A stretch of 27,460 nt of DNA from JAVXNW01 sp036645575 (GCA_036645575.1 JAVXNW010000023.1:1-27460); one strand, 5' to 3'. Numbered from the stretch's first letter, positions 13,763 to 21,912 are shown. The notes: a model not told the origin generated them from the letters alone. Translations and numbers: made by a program.

Positions 13763-15045
13763 ATTTAGCGGCGATGAAGCGCTCGCTCTATCGCTCAAAC
13801 ACCAAGTTTTTGATGACGCTTGTGATGACCTTGCAGGTGTCGGGCATGCTGCTGCTCGCGTTTAAAAAAAATCCCATCGACCTACAGGCGCTCGTGCTTT
13901 CGGCGGCGCTGCCGCTTTGCACCTATGTTTCGGTTACGCTCTACGCCAAATGGTGGCAGATCGACCGCGCGCTCATGCTGCTGGTGCTGCTTTTGTGCTC
14001 GATTGGCCTGATCACGCTCGAGGACATCACGCGCTCGCCCATCACGCCGCGCAATCAGGCGTATTTCATCTTGGCGGGACTGGCCGCAATGGGCGCGGGC
14101 ATCGTGCTGATCAGGCGGATGCGCCGCTGGGACAGGTACGTGTACTGGGCGATGGCGGGGGCGCTCATGCTGCTGGTGCTGCCGCTCGTGATCGGTGAGT
14201 GGCAGTACGGCGCGAAGAACTGGGTCAAGGTGCCGGGAACCGGCTTCTCGGTTCAGCCGTCCGAGTTTGCAAAGCCGGTGCTGATCTTGATCCTGGCCGC
14301 GGGGCTGGGCGGGCAAAAGCGGCTGCTCAAGAGCCTGCCGGTGGTGGTGTACGCGGCGGTCTTGTGCGTGTTGCTGCTCATCGAGCGCGACCTGGGCGCG
14401 CTGCTTTTGTACTTTCTCGTGACGGCCATCCTGTTTTACGCGGGCACCTCAAACGGCCTGTTGACGCTTGCCGGGCTGGGGCTTGGCGGGGGCGGCGCGG
14501 TGGTCGCCTACAAGCTGCTCCCGTATGTGCAAAAGCGGGTCGAGATGTTTCAAAACCCATGGAGCGATCCGCTGGAAAAGGGCTTTCAGATCATTCAGGC
14601 GCTGATTGCGATCGGCTCGGGCGGCCTATTTGGCATGGGGCTGGGGCTGGGCTATCCGCGCAACATCCCGCTATACCATTCCGATTTTATCTTCGCGGCG
14701 ATCTGCGAGGAGTTCGGGTTGATCTTTGCGCTATGCCTGCTGGCGGTGTACCTGCTGATCGTGCTGCGCGGCGCGGCCATTGCGATGAACGCGCGCAGCA
14801 GCTTTCATTCATTGACGGCGCTGGGCGTGGTGTCGCTGATCGCGCTTCAGACGCTCGTGATCGTGGGCGGCAATATCCAGCTGATCCCGCTGACCGGGGT
14901 GACGCTGCCCTTCGTCAGCGCGGGCGGCTCGTCGATGATCAGCATGATGGGGGCGGCTGGGCTGCTGCTGGGCGTGAGCGCGATCAACGCGCACGACGAG
15001 GCGGACGACTACGCGCGGATGCAGTGGAAAGGCGAGGCGCAATGA
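13747..15045 (+). CDS. SEDS-family peptidoglycan glycosyltransferase (FtsW/RodA/SpoVE)
   Basis: This polytopic membrane enzyme polymerises lipid II into glycan strands together with a class B PBP. The 432-residue protein has about ten hydrophobic spans and the SEDS motifs QPSEFAKP (170-177), ERDLGALL (213-220, with the presumed catalytic Asp215), YHSDFIFAAICEEFG (310-324) and GVTLPFVSAGGSSM (384-397). GAGG lies 7 bases upstream of the ATG, which is inside the end of the FHA gene. It overlaps the PBP gene by four bases (ATGA). RodA, FtsW and SpoVE cannot be told apart reliably by sequence alone; the partner PBP's small N-terminal region suggests a RodA/PbpA-type pair like that of Actinobacteria. 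Confidence 0.93.
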   Translation: MARRLNLAAMKRSLYRSNTKFLMTLVMTLQVSGMLLLAFKKNPIDLQALVLSAALPLCTYVSVTLYAKWWQIDRALMLLVLLLCSIGLITLEDITRSPITPRNQAYFILAGLAAMGAGIVLIRRMRRWDRYVYWAMAGALMLLVLPLVIGEWQYGAKNWVKVPGTGFSVQPSEFAKPVLILILAAGLGGQKRLLKSLPVVVYAAVLCVLLLIERDLGALLLYFLVTAILFYAGTSNGLLTLAGLGLGGGGAVVAYKLLPYVQKRVEMFQNPWSDPLEKGFQIIQALIAIGSGGLFGMGLGLGYPRNIPLYHSDFIFAAICEEFGLIFALCLLAVYLLIVLRGAAIAMNARSSFHSLTALGVVSLIALQTLVIVGGNIQLIPLTGVTLPFVSAGGSSMISMMGAAGLLLGVSAINAHDEADDYARMQWKGEAQ

Positions 15046-16472
15046 AGAAGATTCGAAACGCGATCAGGGTGGTGTCGGTTCTGCTCGTGTGCGCGTTCGC
15101 CTTTGTCGGGTGCTGGATGGCGTACACCACCTATACGCAGCGCAGCAGGTGGCTGGCCACCCCGTACAACACGCGCCTGAACGCCGCGCGCAAGACCACC
15201 GGCATGGGCGCGATCACCGACCGGAACGGCATCACGCTGGCCAAGACGCTGCCCGACGGCACGCGCGCCTACGCAGCGGATGAACGCATGCGCCGCGCGG
15301 TCTCCCAGACGGTGGGCGACCAGATGAGCATGTCGGGCACCGGCGTTGAGACGTTCCACGCGGGCACGCTCCTGGGCATGTCCGGCTCGATCATCGACCG
15401 CACGTTTCAGTACGTGACCGGAAAGAACTTTCAGGGCGACAACCTAAAGCTCACGGTGGATGCGCAACTGAGCGCCTACATATCGGAGCAGTTCCCTCGC
15501 GGAAAGGAGGGCGCGGTGGCGCTGATCAACTACCAGACCGGCGAAATTCTGGCGATGGTGTCCAAGCCCGACTACGACCCGGTGACGCTGGCCAACCGGC
15601 AGGCGGACGCGAACTTCTCCGGCAGCGGCTACCTGAACCGGTGCCTGCAGGGGCAGTACGCGCCGGGCTCCGCCTTTAAGGTGGTGACGCTGGCGGCGGC
15701 GCTGGAGGCCATCCCCGAGATGGCGAGCCGGCTGTTCCTGTGCGACGGGCCGCGCGCCTTCGGCCCCGGGCAGGTGACCTGCTACGGCGGCGAGATACAC
15801 GGCGAGATGAGCCTGTGGGAGGCGTTTTCCAAGAGCTGCAACGTGACCTTTGCGAGCATTGCCAACGAGCTAGGCGAAGCGCAACTGCGCGCCACCGCCG
15901 AGAAGATGGGCTTTAACGACAACTTCATGTTCCGGGACGTGGTGCTTTACGAGTCGAGTATGCCGGAAAAAATGGCGGACGCGAGCGAGCTTGCGTGGAC
16001 CGGCGTCGGGCAGGGCAAGCTGCTCGTGACGCCCATGCACATGGCGATGATCGCGGGCGCGGTCGCAAACGGCGGGATCATGCGCGAGCCGCAGCTGGTG
16101 GCGCAGGTGAGCGGGGTCGGAAACATCCCCCGCTTGCGCGCGGCGACCGGGATCTACGGGCAGGTGATGTCGCCCAACGTCGCGCGGCTGGTGGGGCTTG
16201 CGATGCAGCGCACCGTCGAGCAGGGCACGGCGACCAAGGCGCGGATCAAGGGGTACACGGTGTGCGGAAAGACCGGAACGGCCGAGACATCAGACGACAA
16301 GTCGGTCAAGACCAACGCGTGGTTTATCGGGTATATCGCAAATGAGGCGCACCCGTACGCCATTGCGGTGGTGGTGGAGCAGGGCGGCACCGGCGGCGCC
16401 GTCGCCGCGCCGCTGGCCGCGAAGGTATTTAAGCAGGCGATCGCGCAGGACGCGCCCGCCCCCGCCGCCTGA
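15042..16472 (+). CDS. Class B penicillin-binding protein (PbpA-like transpeptidase)
   Basis: This membrane-anchored D,D-transpeptidase cross-links peptidoglycan made by its SEDS partner. The 476-residue protein has an N-terminal membrane anchor (about 8-28), a short pedestal region with GAITDRNGITLAKT, and the transpeptidase domain from about residue 155. The catalytic motifs are complete: SAFK (Ser210, Lys213), SCN (265-267) and KTGT (410-413). It is much shorter than high-molecular-weight PBP2/PBP3 and resembles PbpA of Actinobacteria. The start ATG overlaps the SEDS stop (ATGA). The C-terminus ends in a Pro/Ala run. The frame remains open far upstream through the SEDS gene in another frame, but that part is not protein-like. 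Confidence 0.94.
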   Translation: MKKIRNAIRVVSVLLVCAFAFVGCWMAYTTYTQRSRWLATPYNTRLNAARKTTGMGAITDRNGITLAKTLPDGTRAYAADERMRRAVSQTVGDQMSMSGTGVETFHAGTLLGMSGSIIDRTFQYVTGKNFQGDNLKLTVDAQLSAYISEQFPRGKEGAVALINYQTGEILAMVSKPDYDPVTLANRQADANFSGSGYLNRCLQGQYAPGSAFKVVTLAAALEAIPEMASRLFLCDGPRAFGPGQVTCYGGEIHGEMSLWEAFSKSCNVTFASIANELGEAQLRATAEKMGFNDNFMFRDVVLYESSMPEKMADASELAWTGVGQGKLLVTPMHMAMIAGAVANGGIMREPQLVAQVSGVGNIPRLRAATGIYGQVMSPNVARLVGLAMQRTVEQGTATKARIKGYTVCGKTGTAETSDDKSVKTNAWFIGYIANEAHPYAIAVVVEQGGTGGAVAAPLAAKVFKQAIAQDAPAPAA

Positions 16473-16481
16473 CCGACGCGC

Positions 16482-16578
16482 GCCCGACCGCGACCTGGCC
16501 GACGCGCCCGCCCGCGCCCGACGCGCCGCCCGACCGCGCCCGACCGGCGCGCGCCTGCGCCCGCCCGACGCGCCCGAC
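16482..16578. repeat. Degenerate C/G-rich array after the PBP gene
   Basis: GCCCGAC occurs six times, at 16482, 16516, 16528, 16538, 16563 and 16572, in a nearly pure C+G tract immediately after the PBP stop. GCCCGA and TCGGGC around 16572-16592 can form a small stem, and a T5 run follows at 16630. The tract is part of the 253-base gap to uppP. It could be a degenerated repeat or a structured 3' end; it is not an obvious open frame. Confidence 0.55.
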
Positions 16579-16644
16579 TGCGCGCGATCGGGCGGGGCGG
16601 AAGGCGGAGCGGATCGGCGGGCGGGGCGATTTTTAAAAAAACCC

Positions 16645-16673
16645 TTGTGCGCGGCGCGATTTTCGCGTACAAT
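16645..16673 (+). promoter_or_regulatory. Promoter of uppP with overlapping palindrome
   Basis: TTGTGC (16645-16650) and TACAAT (16668-16673) are spaced 17 bases apart, about 52 bases before the uppP ATG. The -10 box is part of an imperfect palindrome, CGCG-T-ACAAT (16664-16673) against ATTGT-CGCG (16682-16690), which could be an operator. Confidence 0.6.
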
Positions 16674-16725
16674 AGATGTACATTGTCGCGTCGCGCGTCG
16701 GTAACAAAAATTGGGGGGGATCTGT

Positions 16726-17511
16726 ATGGATATCATGCAGGCTTTCTGGCTGGGCCTCGTGCAGGGATTGACGGAATTTCTGCCGGTCAGTTCATCCGGG
16801 CATCTGCTGCTATTACAAAAGGTTTTCGGCATCGCCAATGCGTCCATCACGTTTGAAGTGCTCTTGCACGCGGGCACGCTGCTCGCGGTGCTGGTCGTCT
16901 ATTGGCGCAGGGTGTGGGCCATGATCACCCATCCGCTCAAGTCGGAACTGCCGCTGCTCGCGGTCGCCACCGTGCCCGCGGTGATCGCCGCGCTGGTGTT
17001 CGACTTTGGCCCGGCGTTCTCGGGCGAATACCTGGGCTTTTCGTTCCTGCTGACCACGCTGATTTTGTGGCTGTCGGATCTGGTCGGCGGCCTTGCGCCC
17101 AAATGCGCGCACGTCAAGTGGCACAACGCCGCCGTGATGGGCGTCATGCAGGCGGTCGCCATCATGCCGGGCATCTCCCGCTCCGGCGCAACCATATCGG
17201 GCGGCGTCGCGACCGGCCTTTCGCGCAAGCGCGCGGCCGACTTTGCGTTCCTCATGTCCATTCCCGCCATTCTGGGGTCGATGGTGCTGCACGCCAAGGA
17301 CCTGTTCGCGGGCGAGGGGCTGATGACCGCCGGCGGCAGCTGGATTCCGATCGCGGTCGGCGTCGCCACCGCGGCGGTGTCGGGGTTTCTGGCCATCAAG
17401 CTCATGCTCGCCATCCTGCGGCGCGTGCGCCTCACTTGGTTTGGGCTGTACACGGGCGTGCTGGGCGTACTGATCCTGCTCGATCAGTACATGTTTCACT
17501 ACGTCTTTTAA
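16726..17511 (+). CDS. uppP: Undecaprenyl-diphosphate phosphatase (UppP/BacA)
   Basis: This membrane enzyme removes a phosphate from undecaprenyl pyrophosphate, recycling the lipid carrier for peptidoglycan and other wall polymers; high levels confer bacitracin tolerance. The 261-residue protein has about eight hydrophobic spans and both diagnostic motifs: GLTEFLPVSSSGHL (14-27, with Glu17 and His26) and PGISRSGATI (148-157, with Arg152). Length is normal. The ATG at 16726 follows a GGGGGGGA site; a TTG at 16711 would lie on that site and is rejected. It has its own promoter and terminator, so it is transcribed apart from the PBP operon although functionally related to it. Confidence 0.96.
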   Translation: MDIMQAFWLGLVQGLTEFLPVSSSGHLLLLQKVFGIANASITFEVLLHAGTLLAVLVVYWRRVWAMITHPLKSELPLLAVATVPAVIAALVFDFGPAFSGEYLGFSFLLTTLILWLSDLVGGLAPKCAHVKWHNAAVMGVMQAVAIMPGISRSGATISGGVATGLSRKRAADFAFLMSIPAILGSMVLHAKDLFAGEGLMTAGGSWIPIAVGVATAAVSGFLAIKLMLAILRRVRLTWFGLYTGVLGVLILLDQYMFHYVF

Positions 17512-17568
17512 CAGGCTGCGTCCCGCGTGACACGCCCGCGCGGCGCAATTTTATCGGGCATTTTCCAA

Positions 17569-17607
17569 GGCCGTGGCGGCGTCAAGTCGCTTCGGCCCGT
17601 TTTTTTT
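17569..17607 (+). terminator. Intrinsic terminator of uppP
   Basis: GGCCG (17569-17573) pairs with CGGCC (17593-17597), with additional inner GCG/CGC pairing, and eight T residues follow (17600-17607). It lies about 60 bases after the uppP stop. Confidence 0.75.
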
Positions 17608-17907
17608 ATCAAAAAGCCCCGCCCATCGGCCGAAAAATCCCCGCTCGTGCGCTCCCCATGGCCGGCGCATCCATAAAATACTGCTGGAAATCCTAGCTAA
17701 AAACTTGGACTTGCCGGATATCATACCAATCAAAAGGGTTTAAATATGTGAATATAGGCTAAAATCGCTTGTCATTTTGTTAACATTTAATTGATAAAAA
17801 CTAATCGATAAATAAATTGCGCTATGATGGCATACATTGGGGTATTGGTTTACACTGGAAGAAGGTTCCGGACAGGTTGTCCGATTATTGGTAGGGAGGC
17901 TCTTTAT
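17608..17907 (+). other. AT-rich intergenic region upstream of the flavoprotein gene
   Basis: The gap between uppP and the reductase is 396 bases; this is the part after the uppP terminator. It contains no gene I can support. Bases 17690-17860 are strikingly AT-rich for this genome. They contain the likely promoter (17769-17797) and a 5' leader of roughly 100 bases. The leader carries a small stem, CGGAC (17869-17873) with GTCCG (17879-17883), 9 bases before the AGGGAGG site. I recognise no riboswitch. Confidence 0.6.
17769..17797 (+). promoter_or_regulatory. Likely promoter of the flavoprotein reductase gene
   Basis: TTGTCA (17769-17774) and TGATAA (17792-17797) are spaced 17 bases apart in AT-rich DNA. 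An alternative -10, TATGAT, lies at 17823-17828 with no good -35. GTTAAC and repeated TGATAAA/CGATAAA words near the -10 could be regulator contacts. Confidence 0.45.
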
Positions 17908-19785
17908 ATGAAAAAGCTGATCTCGTTTCTCCTGACCCTGACGCTGGTCGTCTCCATGCTCGGCACGGTCGCCATGGCCGAGGGCATGAAGGCAGGCACG
18001 TACACTTCCGTGGGCAAGGGCATGTTTGATGGCTTGACCGTTGACGTGACCGTGACCGAAGACGCGATCCAGGACATCAAGGTGACCGCGCACAACGAAA
18101 CCTCGCCCGGCTGGCCGGCGATCGACAAGCTGCCCGCCGCGATGGTCGCCGCGCAGACGGTCGAAGTGGATGGCATCAGCGGCGCGACGATGACCTCTAA
18201 CGGCATCAAGGCCGTCGTCACGGATGCGCTCACGCAGGCTGGCGCGGACATGGCGAAATTCACGACCCCGGTCGCGCCCGCCGAAGTGGTGGCGCCCGAC
18301 TACTTCCCGGTGATGGGTTCCGCCGAAGTGCCCACGACGTGGGATGAGAGCTACGACGTCGTCGTGGTTGGCGGCGGCTTTGCCGGCCTCGCGGCGGCCT
18401 ATGGCGCGGTTGAGAACGGCGCCTCTGTCGTGCTGGTTGAGAAGCTGTCCACCACCGGCGGCAACTCCGCCATCAACGGCGGCCAGTACGCGTCCTACAC
18501 CTCCAAGGTTGCGGGCGACCTCCAGAAGAAGTTCGAACTGGAGCCCGACACCGCCGAGAAGCACATCGAAGACACGATGAAGGGCGGAGACCAGATGAGC
18601 GATATCCGCCTGGTCAAGAACATGGTCTATGCGGCGCCGGTCTACTTTGACCTGCTGCTCGACAACGGCCTCAAGATCCGCGACACCCTGGCTCGTCCCG
18701 GCGGACATTACGGCTACCGCACCTACGTGACCGAGAACCAGGTTGGCTCCGACATCACCAACGTGCAGGCTGAAATGCTCAAGAAGACCGGCGCAACCGT
18801 CGAGCTCGAGAGCAAGATGGTCGAAGTCTACCGCACGCGCGACGAAGCCAACCGCGTGGTCGGCATTCGCGTCGCGACCCAAGACGGCTACAAGACGATC
18901 GAAGCCAAGAAGGGCGTCATCCTGGCGACCGGCGGCTTCTCCTCGAACGTGGGCATGCGCGAAACCCAGGTTCCGTACCTGACGGCGGATCTGCCGACCA
19001 CCAACATCAAGGCCGCGTCCACCGGCGAAGGCATCTACCTTGCGCAGGCGGTCGGCGCCAACACCACCCAGATGTCCAACATCCAGCGCTATCCTTGGGC
19101 CGACCCGAACACGGGCGTCCTGGACAAATACGCTGTGTGGCCCTTCACCGGCCCCAGCTACGGCATCATCTATGTTGACTACAACGGCAACCGCTACGTG
19201 AACGAAGGCGACCGCCGCGACGTGTGCGCCAACGCCGCCGTCAACACCGGCTTCACCTCCACCTACGCGATCTTCACCGAAGCCATCGTCCCCTTTGCCA
19301 AGCCCGAAGAAATCGAGCAGGGCATCAAGGACGGCCGCGTGTTCAAGGCCGATACGCTCGAAGAGCTGGCCGAGAAGATCAACGCCTTTGAAGTCAAGGG
19401 CAAGTTCCCGACCGTGACGGCCGAGAACCTGAAAGCCACCATCGAAAAGCACAACGGCTTCATCGATTCCGGCGTCGACGCCGATTTCGGCAAGGTGATG
19501 GCCAAGACGATGGTCAAGATCGGCGACGGCCCGTACTACGCGCTGCCGCAGTTCCCGTCCGTCCACCACACCATGGGCGGCCTGGTCATCGACACCAAGA
19601 CCAACGTATATGACATCTACGGCCAGCCGATCGCGGGCCTGTACGCAGCGGGCGAAGTCGCCGGTGGCGTGCATGGCACCAACCGTCTGGGCTCCAACGC
19701 CGACGCCGACGCGTGCGGCAACGGCTACATCTCCGGCATCTACGTCGCAACCGGCGCAATGCCCGCCTTCATCCCCGCCGAATAA
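17908..19785 (+). CDS. Secreted FMN-binding, FAD-dependent fumarate-reductase-like flavoprotein
   Basis: This is a predicted extracytoplasmic reductase passing electrons to a small unsaturated acceptor in anaerobic respiration. The 625-residue protein has a signal peptide (1-24) and an FMN-binding domain (about 28-115). DGISGAT (88-94) in that domain is the ApbE flavinylation site, FMN linking to Thr94. The FAD domain starts YDVVVVGGGFAG (149-160). Catalytic-type residues are present: Arg437 in GDRRD, His553/554 in VHHTMGG and Arg593 in GTNRLGSN. Where fumarate reductases have a substrate-binding His (QAHPT type), this protein has IQRYPW (Tyr395), a change known from urocanate and other non-fumarate reductases. 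The ATG is preceded by AGGGAGG; a longer frame from 17824 is rejected because it precedes the signal peptide. No apbE, haem or electron-donor gene is nearby. Confidence 0.88.
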   Translation: MKKLISFLLTLTLVVSMLGTVAMAEGMKAGTYTSVGKGMFDGLTVDVTVTEDAIQDIKVTAHNETSPGWPAIDKLPAAMVAAQTVEVDGISGATMTSNGIKAVVTDALTQAGADMAKFTTPVAPAEVVAPDYFPVMGSAEVPTTWDESYDVVVVGGGFAGLAAAYGAVENGASVVLVEKLSTTGGNSAINGGQYASYTSKVAGDLQKKFELEPDTAEKHIEDTMKGGDQMSDIRLVKNMVYAAPVYFDLLLDNGLKIRDTLARPGGHYGYRTYVTENQVGSDITNVQAEMLKKTGATVELESKMVEVYRTRDEANRVVGIRVATQDGYKTIEAKKGVILATGGFSSNVGMRETQVPYLTADLPTTNIKAASTGEGIYLAQAVGANTTQMSNIQRYPWADPNTGVLDKYAVWPFTGPSYGIIYVDYNGNRYVNEGDRRDVCANAAVNTGFTSTYAIFTEAIVPFAKPEEIEQGIKDGRVFKADTLEELAEKINAFEVKGKFPTVTAENLKATIEKHNGFIDSGVDADFGKVMAKTMVKIGDGPYYALPQFPSVHHTMGGLVIDTKTNVYDIYGQPIAGLYAAGEVAGGVHGTNRLGSNADADACGNGYISGIYVATGAMPAFIPAE

Positions 19786-19799
19786 GGCAAGCGATTAAG

Positions 19800-19844
19800 A
19801 AGGGGACTTCCGCACAATGAAACGTGCGGAAGTCCCCTTTTTTT
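19800..19844 (+). terminator. Strong intrinsic terminator of the flavoprotein gene
   Basis: AAGGGGACTTCCGCAC (19800-19815) and GTGCGGAAGTCCCCTT (19824-19839) form a perfect 16-bp stem with an 8-base loop, followed by a T-run to 19844. It lies 15 bases after the stop, between this gene and the convergent VOC gene, which it may also serve. Confidence 0.95.
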
Positions 19845-19873
19845 ATCGCCCGCGAGCGGGATTCATGATCTGG

Positions 19874-20263
19874 CTACAGGGCCTGGTTAAACTCCACCTT
19901 TTCGCGACTGGGGCCTAGGATCGTGAAGAAGCGCACGCCGTTTGCGAGGAAGGGCAGGAAGTTGATCTGCTGGTCGAGCATCGTAAAGCCCGCCGCTTGG
20001 CAGAAGGCGAACGCGGCCTCGATGTCCTGAACGTCTATGGCGACGTGGTCGATCGCGCCCGCTTTGCCTGCGCAAGTCTCGCTTTCGTAGGCCTCAATCA
20101 CCAGGTTGTGCAGCTTCAAAAACGCCACGTTGTCCTTGGAATCCGGGGCGGTGCGCCACGAAATCACAAAGCCCAGCGCCTCGTAAAAGGCGATCGTCGC
20201 CTGAATGTCCCCGGTGGGAATGCCCAGATGCTGTATGCCGGTCGCGTTTTTTGCCATATCCAT
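19874..20263 (-). CDS. VOC-superfamily protein (glyoxalase/dioxygenase fold)
   Basis: This 129-residue protein has the paired beta-alpha-beta-beta-beta modules of the vicinal oxygen chelate fold. The first half opens GIQHLGIPTGDIQATIAFYEALGF and the second GAIDHVAIDVQDIEAAFAFCQ. Candidate metal ligands are the His of QHLGIP, the Glu of VIEAYE, the His of IDHVAI and the Glu of EKVEF. Members include glyoxalase I, methylmalonyl-CoA epimerase and fosfomycin-resistance enzymes; the present length and lack of special motifs do not decide. The ATG at 20263 follows AAGGAGG after 8 bases; an earlier ATG (20284) lies before that site. It is 65 bases after the oppA stop and beyond the oppA terminator, so read-through from oppA may express it. 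Confidence 0.8.
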   Translation of the reverse strand: MDMAKNATGIQHLGIPTGDIQATIAFYEALGFVISWRTAPDSKDNVAFLKLHNLVIEAYESETCAGKAGAIDHVAIDVQDIEAAFAFCQAAGFTMLDQQINFLPFLANGVRFFTILGPSREKVEFNQAL

Positions 20264-20287
20264 GGGTGTGTCCTCCTTCGTCATGAT

Positions 20288-20314
20288 AAAAAGGGGACTG
20301 CCGAAGCAGCCCCC
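20288..20314 (-). terminator. Intrinsic terminator of oppA
   Basis: On the minus strand GGGGGCTGC, a TTCG tetraloop and GCAGTCCCC form a 9-bp stem with one G-T pair, followed by five T residues. It lies 14 bases after the oppA stop. Confidence 0.9.
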
Positions 20315-20328
20315 TCGCCTATTTGGGA

Positions 20329-21912
20329 TTATTCGAACTTTGCGTATTCGAAGTTGATGTGGCCGATGGGGTTTTTGATGACGCCGGTGAGGCCGGGCTT
20401 GACCAGGAACGTGTCCATCATCGAGTAGACGGGCATGACGGGCATCAGGTCGGCCACGTACTTTTCGGCCGCGATCAGCGCCTTTTCGCGCTCGACCTGA
20501 TCGGTCATCTGGTTGGCCGCGGTGATCATCTCGTCGTAGGCGGGGTCGTCCCAGCGGTTTTCGTAGGCGTTGGAGCCGGTCGTGAAGATGTTGAGGTTGG
20601 CGACCGGGTCGAGGTAATCGCAGGTGAAGGCGTTGCGGTCGACCGAGTAGTTGCCCTGATCCAGCTCATCCCAATAGGTGGCGGATTCGTAGGTGATGAT
20701 CTCGTAATTCACGCCCAAGTTGGTCTTCCACATTTCGCCGATCATCTGCGCGTAGAGCTTTTGCTCGTTGTTGGCCTGCGCGACGATCTTGATGGTGGGG
20801 AAGCCCGCGCCGTCGGGATAGCCCGCCTCGGCCATCAGCGCCTTGGCGGCCGGGACGTCCTCGACGATCATGTCGCCGGCGACTTCGCGGTAGCTCTTGG
20901 TGGGGTCGCTCAAGGACTTCTGCGAGTAGGGGATAAAGCCGAAGACCGGCGTGTCCGCAATGCGCAGCGCCGTGACGATGGCGTTGCGGTCAATGGACAT
21001 GGAGAACGCCTGACGGACGCGCTTGTCGGAAAACTCCGGCGACTCGCAGTTGAAGTCGGAATACTGAATGCCGATGCGGCCAAGGGCAAAGAACTCGGGC
21101 GTGTCGCGATACTGCGCGACCGCGTCGGGCGACAAATTGTCTGAGACGTTGATGTCGCCGTTGTTGTAGGCGGTCAGCTCGGTCGCCTGATCGGAGATGA
21201 TGACGTAGTTGAGGTTTTCAATGCTGACCTGGTCGGCATCGACGTAGTTGGGGTTTTTGACCATCTTGACATGCTCGAGCGGGGAGATGTCAGAGAGCAT
21301 GTACGGGCCGTTGGACACGTAGGTTGCGGCCGATTTGGTCCACGGCTCGGCGGCTTCCACCACGGCCTTCTTGACCGGGAAGTAGCTGGTGGTCGCGGTC
21401 AGGGACAAAAACCACGGGCACAGGTTTTCGGTGGTCACTTCAAGGGTCAAATCGTCCAGCGCCTTGACGCCGACCTGATCGACGGTCATCTCGCCCTTGG
21501 CGTAGGCCTTGCCGTTTTTGAGCACCCATAGATCGCTGTTGCACTTGGACGCGGTTTCGGGGTTCAAGACGCGCTTCCAAGAATATTCAAAGTCGTGCGC
21601 GGTCAGCGGGCTGCCGTCGGAGAACTTGAGGTCTGCCTTGAGTTTGAAGGTGTAGGTCTTGAGGTCTTCCGACTGCGTATAGCTCTCCGCCATGCAGGGA
21701 ACGTACTCATTTCCATTCGGGGCCAGCTTGTACAGGCCGCGGAACAACTGTTGCAGCACCATCGAGGAGCGCGAGTAGGAGTTCAGCGTGGGGTCCATCT
21801 GCTGCGGGTCGTCTTCAATGGGGTAAACGATGGTTCCGGCGTCAATCGCCAGCGCCGGGACTGCGCCCAGCAGCAGCAAGCAGGTCAAGAGGATTGCGAG
21901 CAATCGCTTCAT
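20329..21912 (-). CDS. oppA: Oligopeptide ABC transporter substrate-binding protein
   Basis: This is the peptide-binding component of the importer encoded by the divergent oppBCDF genes. The 527-residue protein has a signal peptide (1-22, ending VPALA) and the SBP_bac_5 fold. Family features are DPQQMDPTLNSYSRSSMVLQ near the start, KFSDGSPLTAHDFEYSWKR and FSDKRVRQAFSMSIDR in the middle, and YSMMDTFLVKPGLTGV near the end. Size is typical of OppA. AAGGAGGGG precedes the ATG; the frame stays open 54 codons upstream but through the promoter and hairpin. The leader lacks a lipobox cysteine. The gene has an excellent sigma-A promoter and a palindrome at the transcription start. The peptide specificity (oligo- or dipeptide) cannot be read from sequence. 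Confidence 0.92.
   Translation of the reverse strand: MKRLLAILLTCLLLLGAVPALAIDAGTIVYPIEDDPQQMDPTLNSYSRSSMVLQQLFRGLYKLAPNGNEYVPCMAESYTQSEDLKTYTFKLKADLKFSDGSPLTAHDFEYSWKRVLNPETASKCNSDLWVLKNGKAYAKGEMTVDQVGVKALDDLTLEVTTENLCPWFLSLTATTSYFPVKKAVVEAAEPWTKSAATYVSNGPYMLSDISPLEHVKMVKNPNYVDADQVSIENLNYVIISDQATELTAYNNGDINVSDNLSPDAVAQYRDTPEFFALGRIGIQYSDFNCESPEFSDKRVRQAFSMSIDRNAIVTALRIADTPVFGFIPYSQKSLSDPTKSYREVAGDMIVEDVPAAKALMAEAGYPDGAGFPTIKIVAQANNEQKLYAQMIGEMWKTNLGVNYEIITYESATYWDELDQGNYSVDRNAFTCDYLDPVANLNIFTTGSNAYENRWDDPAYDEMITAANQMTDQVEREKALIAAEKYVADLMPVMPVYSMMDTFLVKPGLTGVIKNPIGHINFEYAKFE

Noticed and set aside
14199..15041. N-terminal 281-codon extension of the PBP frame
   Set aside because: It runs out of frame through the SEDS gene and is Arg/Gly/Ala-rich. 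The ATG at 15042 with ATGA coupling gives a normal membrane anchor at the N-terminus.
17824..17907. Upstream start for the flavoprotein (28 extra residues)
   Set aside because: It would place 28 mostly polar residues before a clear signal peptide, and the ATG at 17908 has the better ribosome binding site.
17740..19674. Long open frame of 644 codons on the minus strand opposite the flavoprotein gene
   Set aside because: Its translation is a His/Arg/Val/Gly-rich shadow with no family motifs. The plus strand carries a complete, signal-peptide-bearing flavoprotein with strong ribosome site and terminator. High GC suppresses stop codons in this antisense frame.
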